Assembly (NCBI GenBank): GCA_020721865.1
Contig: DYLW01000027.1
Coordinates: 1-34,843, forward strand
Reading direction: 5' to 3'
From: Leptospira biflexa
GTDB lineage: Bacteria > Spirochaetota > Leptospiria > Turneriellales > DYLW01
Length of the DNA stretch: 34,843 bases
Positions 1-13,500 of the stretch are shown here, in pieces. The position numbers were made by a program, and so were the translations under genes. Below the pieces are notes generated by a model. It searched no databases and was not told the DNA's origin. It saw only the letters and a program-made list of their open reading frames with translations. Positions within the stretch are counted from its first letter, which is position 1. Every line of letters starts with the position of its first letter.

Positions 1-2
1 GG

Positions 3-51
3 ACTTTAATTTGCAACTAAAATCCGCCTTATGGGGTCGCTATCTGGGTTG
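3..51. repeat. Left copy of 49-bp direct repeat
   Basis: These 49 bases recur in the same orientation at 21935-21983 with one mismatch (position 46 of the repeat, T here and C there). The copy lies just downstream of the porV-like gene. Its ends carry a short inverted repeat, TGCAAC and GTTGCA, perfect here and worn in the other copy. On the minus strand both copies can be read as the same short open end finishing with a TAA stop, so the repeat may be the shared 3' end of a lost gene. It does not look like a tRNA end or a canonical integron attC site. Confidence 0.85.
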
Positions 52-76
52 CATAAAAAGAGTATGTACCGTGACG

Positions 77-1282
77 TCACCGGTTGCTTTTCTTCTTTTT
101 TTCCTTGGGTGTGGATTCCTTTCCGGCTTCCTCTTCTTGCTTCTTCTCATCCGCTTCTGTGATCACACGACTGTTGATCCGGTTGGAACGCATTCTTTCC
201 CCCCACTTATAATTCAACGTGAGCCGGAAGTTATCCCCCAGATAATTCTGGGGAACCCAGGCGAAATCAATTTTATAAAAACCATAACGGGTGTCATAAT
301 TAATCCCCATGCCTCCGGTAAATCCTTGCGTATCCTGAAAAAGCATGTATCCCATTCTCAACGCAAATCGCCGGTAAAAGGTGAGTTCCAGTCCGCTGGA
401 TAGCATGAAGTTATGCCCTTTTATCATGGTTCCGTCCAGGGTAATGGTGGAGTCCGGGCCAGCCACCGGAAAGAATGTCTTGGGCCCGCCCAGAGTATGG
501 ATGATAGAATTCATTTTGAAATCATAGCCAATTCCATTCTTGAAGGTGAGCGGCAATGGATCATTTTCTGAAATAAATGGCCCCGCATATCCCAGATTCA
601 GAACGCTCATGGAATAGCGGAAGCCCGCAAGAGCGGTGTGGCTGGGGAACACATAGGCGGCACCCAGATCGGTAGCGAAACCATGGGATGAATACTGGTT
701 GATGCTCTGGTAGATATATTTGACCCCAATCCCAAAGGGCATGTTTTTCAGATACTCGTTTTTATAAAACCGGTTTCCCCAATACATATTTAAGGAAAGG
801 TTTCTGGGCACAAAGCTTCCGGTGGATTCCGGGCTGGTGGTGGTAATGGGCACTTCTCCATAATCAGCATAAACCAATGCCATGCCCAGTGTTCCGATGC
901 TGGGAAAAACCGGTATGGCATTCGTATTTTGGGGCAGGGCGTACAGGCCGTTGATGGTGGTAATTTTTGCACCGGAGAACATGCCATCGTCAAACCCATT
1001 CAGCTTCATGGTGGAGACAGACACCTCTCTGGAGCTGGAGTAGCCCAGGACGGCGGGACTCCACAAGAGGGAATCCGCGTCGTCGATGAGGGCCGCCGAG
1101 CTGAGGCCCATGGCAGAAGCCCGGGCATCCGGGTTGATGATTAAAAATTCTGCGGTGGTGGTTCCGGCGGAAGGATTTGCGGCAAAAAGGGGAAAAGTCA
1201 GGCATGCCAGGATAATCAATAGAGAGGCAACCACAAATCCTATGTTACGGGAAATTATCTGTATTAGAATATTTTTTTGCAT
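77..1282 (-). CDS. PorV/PorQ-family (UPF0164-like) outer membrane beta-barrel protein
   Basis: Residues 1-35 form a signal peptide with a long hydrophobic core ending near LFAANPSAG. The mature start has the family signature: FLIINPDARASAMG, followed by a DDADSLLWSPA stretch like the 'asaya NPA' region of PorV/FadL-like barrels. The rest alternates aromatic and glycine-rich strands (for example FGIGVKYIYQSI and FALRMGYMLF), as expected for a barrel of about 14 strands. In T9SS bacteria PorV shuttles substrates bearing the C-terminal sorting domain to the PorU sortase at the cell surface; that is family knowledge. The gene is divergent from the giant T9SS-type substrate at 1578, which supports the link. 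The start has an AGAAGG ribosome site four bases upstream. An oddity is a tail of about 40 charged, Lys/Glu-rich residues after the apparent last strand. It could instead be a generic UPF0164 protein without a T9SS role. Confidence 0.75.
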   Translation of the reverse strand: MQKNILIQIISRNIGFVVASLLIILACLTFPLFAANPSAGTTTAEFLIINPDARASAMGLSSAALIDDADSLLWSPAVLGYSSSREVSVSTMKLNGFDDGMFSGAKITTINGLYALPQNTNAIPVFPSIGTLGMALVYADYGEVPITTTSPESTGSFVPRNLSLNMYWGNRFYKNEYLKNMPFGIGVKYIYQSINQYSSHGFATDLGAAYVFPSHTALAGFRYSMSVLNLGYAGPFISENDPLPLTFKNGIGYDFKMNSIIHTLGGPKTFFPVAGPDSTITLDGTMIKGHNFMLSSGLELTFYRRFALRMGYMLFQDTQGFTGGMGINYDTRYGFYKIDFAWVPQNYLGDNFRLTLNYKWGERMRSNRINSRVITEADEKKQEEEAGKESTPKEKKKKSNR

Positions 1283-1577
1283 CGCCTTCTGCTACCTTTC
1301 CTTCATGTTCAATTTATGGGACGATGAAAACCGAGATTCCCAACAGATTAAAAAAAATGTATCTATTTTCCCCCTGGATGAGACATAACGTAAACATTTT
1401 GCAGCAATGCGACATAATGTGTAATGTCACCCCGGGGGATGGGCATAATAGGGACATTCCCCGCACAATTTCTATAGCTCCGGCATTTTTTTTCATAACT
1501 TGTTATAATTATCGGGAACAGTCCGTCGTATACTTTGACCGATAATAGAAATAATTATTAATACATCGAGGGAGTAT
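1283..1577. promoter_or_regulatory. Divergent intergenic region between porV-like gene and giant gene
   Basis: These 295 bases separate two divergent starts and must hold promoters for both. A perfect TATAAT lies at 1504-1509 on the plus strand and would give a leader of about 60 bases for the giant gene; no good -35 box is seen. A GAGGGAG ribosome site at 1567-1573 precedes the ATG at 1578. AATGTC and GACATT half-sites around 1424-1458 form a loose dyad that could be an operator. No small gene is convincing here. Confidence 0.5.
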
Positions 1578-4500
1578 ATGGAAAAAATAAAAAGAATGAT
1601 CCGCACACTGACAAGGGGTTTCCGCTTTGCTCTGTTGCTGGGGGTTTTCCTAATATCCTTTTTCCAGATTCCATCCTTATCTGCGGCGGGTTGTATCCAG
1701 TACCAATCCCAGGTGAATTCCGCCATGGCCCGGCAGGATGTTCCTGCCCATCATATTAAATTTCAATGGAAAGCATACACGGACGGTTGTGTCAGTGAAC
1801 ACGAGACAAAAGTGGACAGTGAATGGCGGTTTAACATTTACCGGATGAATGGAGCCACCCCTTCTCTGGAAGCATCCTATGATGGTAGCACGTGGAGCGG
1901 AGCAGAGAAAATTACAAAAATAGATTTTGTCCGTAACTCCACCAACGGTACTTTTGATCTTACCATCAAGGCCATGAATTCGGCGGTGAAAGACAACGAT
2001 TATTATATTGAAGTCCAGCGGGTTACCGGTGATGCCAATGAGACTATTGCCGTGTCCAGCAAGGCATCCACCACGGCGGATGCAAGTGGTAACAAGGGTT
2101 TGGGAGGGGGTGGCGGCACCGGAGAATTCGCTATTAATTATGCAAATCTGATTGTCCTTTTTGCCACCGGGGACACCCGGACAAATTCCCGCTCTTCTGT
2201 TCCTTTCAGTGCAGGGGCGGATGGGGTCATGGACGGCCAGACCGGAGAGAGTTTCAAGCAGGGGGACGCCAGTAATAATTCCATTGTTTTTGCATACACC
2301 ATCAAATATCCGGACGGTACAGATTGGGTAAAAGACTCTGCCGATTTGAATCTCAAAGTGTATTCCTCTTCCAACGCTGACCGTACCGCCCAGTACACTG
2401 TTTTTGACGCCGGGTACGTAAGCCCCTATTATTACACCCGCATAGTACCCACATCCTCTGCGGTGACGGGCACCGATTTTTACTTCGCCGTGGGAACAGA
2501 CGCCACCAGCACGGCCACCGGGGATTACCTTCCGGAATTCTCCTCCAAAGCGGGGACATCCGGCGGGAACACCGGATTGAACGGACACTCTCCGGATGGG
2601 ACATTTGATACCACTGCCGGAGATTTATCCATTACGTACCTTTCCCGCTCTGTGGCCACTATTGACCAGGGGGCGGCCAGCGGGGTCACCTATTCCTTCC
2701 GAACATTTTTCCCTAATGGCACGGACCAGGAAACCGCATCTGCGGGGGATTACACTGTCCGGGTGTACAATGCCGGCGGGGTGGACAAATCGGCGGATTT
2801 TAACATTGGGGCACTCGCGTATAATGCAGGAACCACACGATGGGAAGTTACCGTTTCCGCCAAGACCTCCTCCACGGTGGCTACGGGTTATCATATCTCT
2901 GTGCAGAAATCCAGCGGTGCCAGTCCGTCCACGCTGGCGGAATATAAATCCAACCAGGGTACCACGGGTGCCAATGTGGGTTTGAGTTCCCCCGGTGGGG
3001 AATTTGAGGTGCAGCAGGGAAGTCTGCACATTGTGTACCAGACACCGGCGGTGGCACGCACCATCTATAAAGCAGATGATGCCCAAACCATAGATTTTTC
3101 CTATAACGTGTACTATGCCGATGGCTCCACAGAGGAAACGTCGGATTACGGTTATATTGTGAAAGTATACCGGAGTGATAATCCAGGGGTTGCTCTTTCC
3201 ACATTTTCCATTGCTGCACCGGGCACCCAGTTTGGGGTGCTGAACACCGGAAGCCACATCACAGACGGCAATTTTACCCTGCGGCGTTGGGAATACACCG
3301 GCGGTAAATGGAATATCAACCTGAAGGCCCGTGCGGATGCCATGGATACTGTGGGCGGAGCCAATGACGGGTTGCATTACTCTATCACCATAGAAAAGGA
3401 TGCCGGCGGTGGCGGGGAAACATTCACTGCGTATTCGTCCGATGCGTCCACCACCCCGGACGGAAATGGCAACGCTGGATTGGGCACCACCAACGGCCGC
3501 TTTGAGGTGGAAAGCTCTGCCCTTACCATAAAATTCACGTCCAGAGACAATGCCGCCATGCAACGGTTGGATCTGGATGCTAATCTGGTAACCTATCATT
3601 TTACCGCCCACTATCCGGACGGTTCTGGGGAAACCAATGATACCGGTTACGCGGTGGAGCTTTTTGATTCCTCCAATGCCTCTCTGGCAAGCTGGAGCAA
3701 TCTGGCTTTTAATACGGGGACAGTCAACCAGACCAGCGGAGAATGGACTCTGGTCAGTTTTGACTATTCCGGCGGGACATACAACGCTAAATTCCGTGCT
3801 CTGGGCGATGTGAACGCCGCCTCCGGATACTATGTGACTGTCACCAAAGCAGCGGGAAACGAAGGGGATGCCACCGCAGCAGCGAAATCCTCCAAAGATG
3901 CCACCGGAACCGCGTATGACGGAGGTCTGGGAGCAACGGATGGCGTGTTCCAGGTGAATGTGGCCAATCTTGCGGCCGTTTTTGCCAATCCCGGTAGCCA
4001 CCAGAGCATTGAGGTGGCCGATGATGGGACCATTACCTTCATGGTGACTGTCACCTACCCGAATGGCACTGCCGCACAGGCCGGGGACGGAAATTATACG
4101 CTTACAGTATACAATGCAGCCGGCACGGCGGTGGAAACGTTTGCCAATCTCACCTCCGGAAATACCCCCACCGGAACCAAATTTGATCTTACGCAGTTCA
4201 CCAACGTAGCGGGGACATACACGGTGACCCTGCAGAGTCATGACAAAACCACGGATGTGGGCAATGATTATTATATTTCCATCCAGAAAGCCTCCGGCGG
4301 GGCGGATGCGGAAGACCTTCTGGCGGAGCGGGACTCCAAAGCGGACCCCGGAGCGGTGAATGGTTCTTTTAATGTGACTTCGGCCACTCTGGCGGTATCC
4401 GTGGGCAGTATTTCCGTGAATTCCATCAACAAGGGGGATACAACCGGATTATATCTTTACTATAATGTATACTTTGACCGGGGTGCGGTGGGCTCCAACA

Positions 4501-7500
4501 ACGCGGCGTACCAGGAAACAGACGACGCCGGAAATTATGGGATCACCATACGGGATTCCGGGAATAACGATGATTCCGGGGATTATACCATAACCGGTCC
4601 ATCTTATGGAGCCTATGGGGCATCCTGCGGGGGAGCGGTTACGTCCTGTTACCGGGTGCAGGTGGCAGCGAAATTTTCCGCAAGCGTGGCCTCCGGATAT
4701 TCTGTGGAGATAGCCAAATCCGCCGGAACCCATACCATTGCCTCTGCGGTGGATTCGTCTGCGGCCAATGACAACAATCTTTCTGATGGCATAGATGGTC
4801 TGGGTGCTCCCGGCGGGGAGTTTTCCGTGGACGGTGCCATTCTCTCCATCAAGTATCGGGCACGGAGGATTGTTTCTGAGGCGGTCGGGGTGACTGGCAC
4901 CGATTACATGACCCGTGCGGATGGTGCCACCAACCAGATTGTCTATGACTTTTCTGCCCATTACCCGGATACCAGCGAAAAAAATAACGGCGATGGCTGG
5001 CAAATCCAGGTTCTGGATTCTGCAGATTCGGTGGTGGCCACTTTCTCCGGATTGAGTGCCGGCTCTGCGAATGTGACCAGCGGAAACTGGACTCTGGTTT
5101 CTTTCAGCAATGCTTCCAACCGGTGGAGTGCCCAGATCAAGGCCAGCGACGCGGTGACAGTCACGGCATTACTGGACAATGGTTACTATATCAATGTATC
5201 CAAAGCAGTGGCCACAGATAAGGATTTCACCCCAGCGGCAAAGACTTCCACGTCCGCCACAGGGACAGCCACGGACGGTGGCTTGGAAAATCCAACTGGA
5301 AGATTCCGGGTAATGAACGCCACAGAATTGAGCACCCCTCCCAACCGTCCGCTGGTTATGCAGTTCCAGGACCCCGGATCCGTGCAGAGTGTCCGCCGGG
5401 GAAACCAGACCGCCGGGGCATCGTTTTCCTTCCGTACGCTTTATCCGGACGGGACCACTTACGAAAATAATGATTTGTCCTCTTATACGATCCTTGTCAA
5501 AGATTCCACCAACGCTACGGTGGACAGCTTCCCCGCTACTGGGGCGGCACAGAACGGGACAAATTTCCGTCTTTCCGCAGTGACCAATGCCGCCGATGTG
5601 TGGAGTTTCACTCTCTATGCCCTTTCATCGGCCAGCATTGCGAATGGCTATTATGTGAGCATAGTAAAAAACAATACCGGGGAAGGCGATTCGTTTGCGG
5701 AAGAGGCCTCCACCGTGGACCAGCCGGCCAATGGAAAGTTCAACGTGACCGGCGGGCGGCTCCATGCGGTGTATGCAGCCCGGAATAATGCCATTATCAA
5801 CCAGTGGGATGGCTCTCCCACCAGCGACGTAACATACACTTTTGATGTGCTCTATGAAGATAATGCGGAACTGACCGCCGGACTGAATGCCGCCCATATA
5901 AAGGTTTTTGATTCCACTAACGCAGACGTTACGGCCGATTTTGATGTTACCGCCGGTCCCACTTATGCGGCGGGACAGTGGTCGGTGACAGTCAATCCCA
6001 AAATTTCCTCATCGGCGGGGACAGGTTTTTACATCCAGCTATCCTATGTGGACGGAGCGGCAGGGAATGATAATATTTACACCCAGGCCGGACCGGGGAA
6101 TTATTATTTTAATTCCAATTTTACAGGGACAGACACCCAGGGCAATGCCGGGTTGGGCACCACAAACGGGGTTTTTGAGATCCGCAACGCGACCATGGAG
6201 TTTGTGGACATAGTGGATAACGACGGCACGGATGATGGCATAACAGAGAGAAGTCCGCAGGGAAGCGGAATCACATTCCGCTACCGTCTGTACCAGGGTA
6301 CCAGTGCCACGGAAATCACCAATGAGGGTGCCAACCAGGTAATCCGGGTACTCAGAGACGCAGGGGCTCTGGTGGCAGCGGGTCTTTATACCGCCGCCGG
6401 ACCCACCTACAACGCCGGAGCTTGGGAATATACCATTTATCCGCATAAAAATTTTACCATTGATAATGACTTATATATTGGAGTGGCCAAACCTACGGGA
6501 ACAGACCGGATGCAGGAGTTTTTCTCCAGTGCGGGTAATGACAATGATCGCACGGACGGTGTGGATGGACTGGGAACCGGGGTGAATAACGGCCAGTTTC
6601 AGGTCACTTATGCCACTCTGGCCATCCAGATGGATGCAGCCAATGGCTGGATGTCCGGAACCGGGGCAGAGGCCAATGAAATCAACCGCCAGGATGCCAA
6701 TCCCGTTACCATGGACTTTACCGTCCGCTATGATGCCAATGGTTCCTCACCGGCACCGTTTAACGACGGCAGCTATCTGACCAGTGCGGAGGCTGCCGGG
6801 GGTACCCAGACCGGAACGGGATCCGCGACGGCGGTGGGAGCTTTTCTGGTGACAGTCCGGGATGCTGCCAATGCCGATGTGACCACCTCCTTCCAGCGGA
6901 CTATTGCATACCAGGGAAGTAATACCTGGCGGCTCACTCTCAACGCTCTGGGGGGTGCCCCCAGCGGTGCCGGTTTTTATGCGGAAATTCGTAAGAATAC
7001 CGGGGACAGTTTCATTGGTACTGCCGGAGCCACCACCGTGCTTTCCACCAAAGCGGGGACAGACGCCCAGTCTCCTTATGCCAATAATGGTGCATCCGCA
7101 GCGGGAGACGCCGGGGTTTTCTCCATCAACAACGGCAATGTGACCCTCGCGTTCCAGGGGATCACGGTGCCAGTCACCTCTCCCGTCCGGAGGATGCGGC
7201 AGGGCTCGTCTCTGGCCAATGGTGCCGCGGTGACATTCCGGATGTATTATGAAAACGGAACGCAGAAAGATGACACCCCGGCAGCGGAGACAGATGAAGC
7301 CTCTTTTGTGGTGAAAATCTATGATTCTTCCAATGCCCTCATCGACACCATTACCGGCCTGAACAACGCCACCAATACCGGAGCCAATTCTCTTTTTGAG
7401 GCGGGGACAGTCACCTATACCGGCGGTAACTGGCAGTTTTCCCTTCGGGCAATAGGGAATAACATCAATTACTATGATAACTATTATATTTCCATCCAGA

Positions 7501-10500
7501 AGAATGCGGGGACGGACGGGGATGATACCAGTGAGATAAAATCCAACTCCGCAGTGGCAGCCGCTCCGGCGGACTCCGGCTTGGGAGCCACGAACGGTGC
7601 CCTGGACGTTTCTGATCTGAATATTAACTATACCTCCCGCTCTGTAGCGTCCATCAAACAGGCGGATGCCGTGGGGGTCACCTACCAGTTTAATATCAAA
7701 GAAGCGGATAATTCCAACAAGGCCGGATTAACCCCCGGCAATTTTTCCGCTCGTGTATACCATACCGGAGTGGATGTTACAGCGGCACAGAATTTTACGG
7801 TGGGGACAGTCACGGATCTGGGCAGCGGAAATTATTCCGTGAATATCCGGGCGGCGGCCACAACGGCTGTCCAGTCCGGCTATTATGTCCGGGTGAGTTA
7901 CCAGACGGCAGCCACCGGGGATGTGCTGGATCCTTTTGATTCCACCGCCGCATCCGATGGGGGAACTCCCGCGAACGCCGGTCTGGCCGCAGGGGATTTT
8001 GCCGTGGCCCAGCAGGACGCCCTGCAGGTGCATTTTGACGCCATCGCACATCAAACCATGAGTCGCTCGGATGCCTCCGGCAATGTTACCAATTATACGT
8101 TTACCATTTACTATCCAGATGGCACCAATGAAGGCTCCCAATCCGGTTACCAGATTCGGGTGTATAATGAAGCGAACACGCTGGTGGATACCTTTTCTGC
8201 TCTGGCCGATGGCGGGAGCGATAGCACAGGCAATACCTCCTTTGATCTGGTTTCGTTCATCCGCTCCGGGAATGCCTGGGTGGCCACGTTAAAAGCCCTC
8301 AAGGATGCTCCTCTGGATACGGTTGCTGCCGGTTCCGGATACTATATTGCCGTGAGCAAACCCACCGGTGGCGGAAACGGGGACACCCTGCCGGTAGCCA
8401 ATGAAATTAAATCCATGCAAGCGGTTGTTGCCGCTCCGGCTTCTGCTGGTCTGGGAGACGCCGCCGGAGAAGGACGCTTGGGCGTTTCTGCGGCTTCCCT
8501 GGCCGTGGACTATACCGGCAAGACATACACCACCGGTGCCAGTGTGGAAAAAGCGGATAACGACACTGTATCCTTCACATTCCGGGTGGTATATCCGGAT
8601 GGAACCACTCTGGAAACCGGGGATTCCTCCTACACGGTGACAGTCACCGATGGCACGCATACAGACACCTTTTCCGCTCTGGCCTCCGGAGGGAATGATC
8701 TGACCGGCAATACATACTTTGATCTGATGGCGTTCAATAATGTCGCGGGCGTCTTTACGGCCAGCCTCCGCCCTAAAAAAGAGCATTCCCATTTGGTTTC
8801 CAACAACTGGTATATCACGCTCCAAAAAAGCGACGGCGGAGCGGGGGCAGAAGATACCACTCCGGGAGCGGTTGCGTCCACTCTGGCAGATGACGCCAAC
8901 CTGACCACCGACGGCGGGGATGGATTGGGGACAGGTACCGCCGCAAACCAGGGGAATATCTCCGTGGTGAACGCTTCCCTTGCAGCCACATTCCAGGCCG
9001 TGAGTGGTTCTCCCCAGAATAGAGGTATGGCTCTTCCCGCCACACCGGATGGGAATAATGCCATACGCTATCAGATGGAGCTTTTTTATGATAATACATC
9101 GGATGAAATCAACAATGCCGATGCGGATATATCCTCGGTGACTGTCACCATCCGCGATGTGGCCACGTCCAGCTACCGGAATGCCCAGTTTCTGTATTGG
9201 GATGGGAGTAGCTGGAAAAACGCGGATAATGCCGGCACATCGGCCATAGTTCCCAACTGGGATGGAGGTTCCGGTCGATGGGTGGTGGACATTGTGCCCA
9301 AAGAAACCGCAGCGGCAGAGAGTTACCGTTTGGACATTGCCAAGGCCGCCGGCGTGACCGGAGACACTCTGGCCACCGTGAACTCAACCACCAACTTTAC
9401 GGTCAATTATGGTGTTCTGAATCTGGCCTGGGATAATCCTTCTGGCGTGAAGCTGGAGCGGGCTAATGGCCAGGGCTATGTGTTTTCCTATACGTTAAGC
9501 TATCCCAACGGGGTGGTGGTGGATAATACCAATTTTGCCTCTACCGGTCTGGGCAGTCCTTCGTTTACTGTTCACAGCACCGCCAATGGGGACCAGACCG
9601 CCAATTTTTATGCGACTGGCACCTTTGCGGCCACTCCGGATTCCACCCCCAACCCAACGGTGTTCACTCTCACCGGTGCCGGTTATGATGCCGGCAAATG
9701 GAAACTGCGGGTGATCCCGGAGCCGGGGGCTACCCTTGCGTCAGATTTTTATATACGGGCGGTGAAAGCAGCCGGAGATACCATAGTCTCCACAGACAGC
9801 GGGAATTTTGAAGTCACCCAGGGAACGCTGAATGTGGTCTGGGGCCAGCGGAATGCGACGAACGGAGTGGTGAATTCGTTTGACCGGCAGGATGGTGTGG
9901 GTACCCATTATTATTTCCGTCTTCTTTATGATGATCCGGCGTATGAATTCACCACAGATGCCGCTTCGCTGGGGGTTTCCGTTCTGAAAAAGAGCGATGA
10001 TACCGCCGGGGTAGGATTGACTGCCGGGGCAGCCACTTACGGAGCTCATGGAGAAGCCCTTTGTTCGGATGCCGGGGCGGGACATACTTCCTGTTTCCGG
10101 GTAAATATCACTGCGGATGCGACCACTCCAGCGGGTGATTATTACCCGCTCTTGTCCAAAGCAGCCGGTGTCACGGGAGACACCCTGGATAAAAAGCGGG
10201 CTAATTTTGGATATACCGCTTTTGGGACTTATGGTGAGCCGGATAATACCTCAGCGGCGGATGATAATGACAACAAAGATCCGGGCGGATTTTCCAATAC
10301 GGTGACAAATAGCTACGCTGTGGATGATGAAGACAAATCGGATTCCTATACGTCGGATCCGGCAAGCTATGGCCATTTTTCCGTAAATTATGAGCAGACT
10401 CTGTCCGTGAAATGGCTGGCAAAAACTGTGGGCAAATTCTGGCGGGGAAACACAAAAGGGACTTTCTATGCGTTCCGGCTTTTTTATGAAGATCACACCA

Positions 10501-13500
10501 CCCAGTATACAAACACCCAGCATACCGACCAGAGCAATACTTTCACGATAAAATTAATAAACAGTGCGGGAACCACCATTGACGAATTCACCGGATTGGG
10601 CTCCTCTGCTTCGGGGGTAAATGGCACAAATGCCAAATTCCAGATTGAAAATTTTTCTTATGACTCCGGAGCGGATGCACGGTGGGAGCTGAAACTTCTG
10701 GCCCTTTCCACTGCGGATATCAACGACGGGTACTATGTGGAGGTGACTTCGCAAAATGGTGGTATGGGAGACTTTATTCCCGCCACATCCACATACCGGG
10801 CATCTAATTCCGCCACAACCGTTCTGGCCTATGAAGGTGGATTGGGAGCGGGCACGGCAGCAAACCAAGGGCAGTTTGCCCTCTCTAATGTTTGCGTAAA
10901 ATGGATTGACCGGCAGAACGCCTCCATGGAGCAGAATGACAATACTGCCGATCTGGTAAAATTCCGCTTTGAGCTGTACCGGGACGAGGGCGGAACCACC
11001 TGCGGAACCTCCGGTACGGAGATCACCGCTGCGGACTGGGCAGCAGGCGACTGGGGCATTATCATCCGGGATTCCGCAAACGCAAATGTGAACGCAAATT
11101 TTACCACCGGTGCCCCCGTGAACACAAACGGAGTGCCCAATTTTAATGCGGGTACCGGATATTGGGAGTATACCGTAAAAGCGAATGCCCAGTTGACCGT
11201 TGTGGCCACTGATTATTCTCTGGATGTGGAAATCAATGATTTTGACGGTGCATCGGCGGCCATGATGCATTCATCGGATAACGATATAAACTGGGATGGA
11301 GGCACTCCCTCTGATTATACCATCCCGCCGGGAATGGGAACCACGAATGGTCGCTTTGCGGTAACCAACGCCTCCCTGAATACGGAATTTCTGGCACGGG
11401 ACACATCGTCCTTTGAAAAGGTGGACGGGGCGGGAACAAACTTTACGTTTAAAATATTTTATGATGACGGCTCTTATGTGACAGACACCGATGTGAACTC
11501 TCTGTCCGGAGCGGCCAGCTACGTTTATAAAATCTATAATTCTGATAATGTCCACCAGGATGGGGGCCGGTTCACTGCAGCAGCTCCTACATTCAACGGC
11601 GTGGATACCTGGTCGTTGAATGTGCAGGCCAATATTTCTTCTGTGTCCGCTGCGGGTTATTCTCTGGCCATCCTCAAAGACGGCACAGACGCCACCGGGG
11701 ATACTCTGGCGGCAACCAACTCCTTTCCCACGGTGGCGGTGAATCACGAGGCTTCCTCCAAAACCACTAATGACGGGGATTTCACGGACGGGGTGGACGG
11801 ACTGGGCACCACAGACGGCGTCTTTGAGGTAAAAAACGCCACTCTGGGCATCACTTTTCTCGCCCGCAGTATAGATAAATTTCCCAAGGGGGATGGGGTG
11901 GGTGTCACGTTCAGTGCGAAGACCTTTTACGGCGATGGCACAACCCAGGATGAGAACAACGCCGGCAGTTATGTGATCACCGTTTATGATTCCGCAAACG
12001 CAGCAGTGAGTGCCAATTTCAATAAAAACGTCACCTGGGATGCCGCCAATTCCAAGTACGATATCAACATACAGGCAACCGTGAACGCCACGGTTGCCAC
12101 AGGCTATTATATCAAGGTGACCGGAGGTCCATCCGGAGCCCAGGTTCTGGATACGGGAGGACGGACTCCTTTCAGTAACGCGGCCGTTGGCGGGGATGGA
12201 TTCCGGAATTATGGGCTGGGGGTTCCCGGTGGCAATTTTGAAGTGCAGGGGGCACCGCTGGCTATCCGTTTCTCCAATGTGACCACCAATGTGGGTGGAG
12301 ACAGAATCCACCAGCGTCTTTCCTCACCGGCAGACGGCAGCGGAGACTTTATGCAGCTCCAGTTTAAGGCATATTATCCCAACGGAACGGATGAAGAAAG
12401 CAAGGATTATGGATATAAAATAAAAATCTATGATAAAAACAACGTGGACCGTACCAACCAGTTTCTCTTCTGGAAATGGGCCAATAACACCGCCGGTGAC
12501 GCCACCGGTGCCTGGGATTCCACACCGGCTGCGGGCGGAGCTGTGGATACGGCTGCGGATAATTATGTGAAATATGAGGTGGTCTCCGGTCAGATTTACT
12601 GGTATCTGCGGCTCTCCCCCAAAGAGAATGCCGGTGCCACCGCCAGCTATAATAATTACTATGTGACTGTCACCAAAGAAGCCGGTGGCCGGGGGGATAT
12701 CATTTCTTCTGAGCTCTCCTCCAAAGCCGCAGACGATAACTCCTTTGCCGTGGATTATGTGGACGGTTTGGGGGCCACCGCCGGAACCTGGGCGGTGAAC
12801 CCTGCGGATATGACGGTGAAATATCTTGCGGATAACAATGCCGGAGAAAACAAAATTTTCCGGGCGGATAAGGAAAGTGATCCCACAAAAATCATCTCCG
12901 CCGATTTTGATCTCTATTATCCGGATCAATCCACAAAAAATGCGGATGCTAATGGCGGGTTCACCGTTACCGTGTACACAGACGCCGGGCATGTTTCCCA
13001 GGAAACGTTTACCGGAGTGGTCCCGGATCCGGATCTGGATGCCACCGGTGCGGGGGATTTTACCCCGGTGACTGGCACCAATTCCCGCTTCAAGCTGGTG
13101 AACTTTGGATGGGATCCCTCTGATTCCCGGTGGCGGTTGGTGGTGAAACCCCTGCAGGAAGCCATTCTGGATATGGACTACCATATTGGGATTTCCAAAA
13201 ACGCCGGGGTGGGGGATGGCTTTGAGAATGTGATTTCCACTGCCCAATATTCCAATGCCGCCACCGGCACAGTGTATTCCGGTGGATTGGGGACCGGTAC
13301 CGGAGTGGGAACCACCGGAGAGTGGGAAATCCGGAAAACTCCCCTTACGTTAGCATATACCGGAGAGAGCAAATCCGCCACCGCAAACCAGATACAGAAA
13401 GCCGACGGAACCGGAATCACCTTTTATTACAAGGCGTACTTTCCGGACCAGAGCACTACGTATACAAAAGAAACGGCCGATGCAGAATACACCATAAAAG

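Noticed and set aside
71..80. Palindrome GTGACGTCAC at the end of the porV-like gene
   Set aside because: Ten bases of symmetry overlapping a stop codon with no T run or second copy; chance is adequate.
2625..4241. Long antisense open frame (538 codons) inside the giant gene, with others at 13350-15038 and 15921-17306
   Set aside because: They are mirrors of the giant gene, which hardly uses the codons TTA, CTA and TCA that would create antisense stops. They have repetitive Gly/Ile-rich translations without domains and no ribosome sites.
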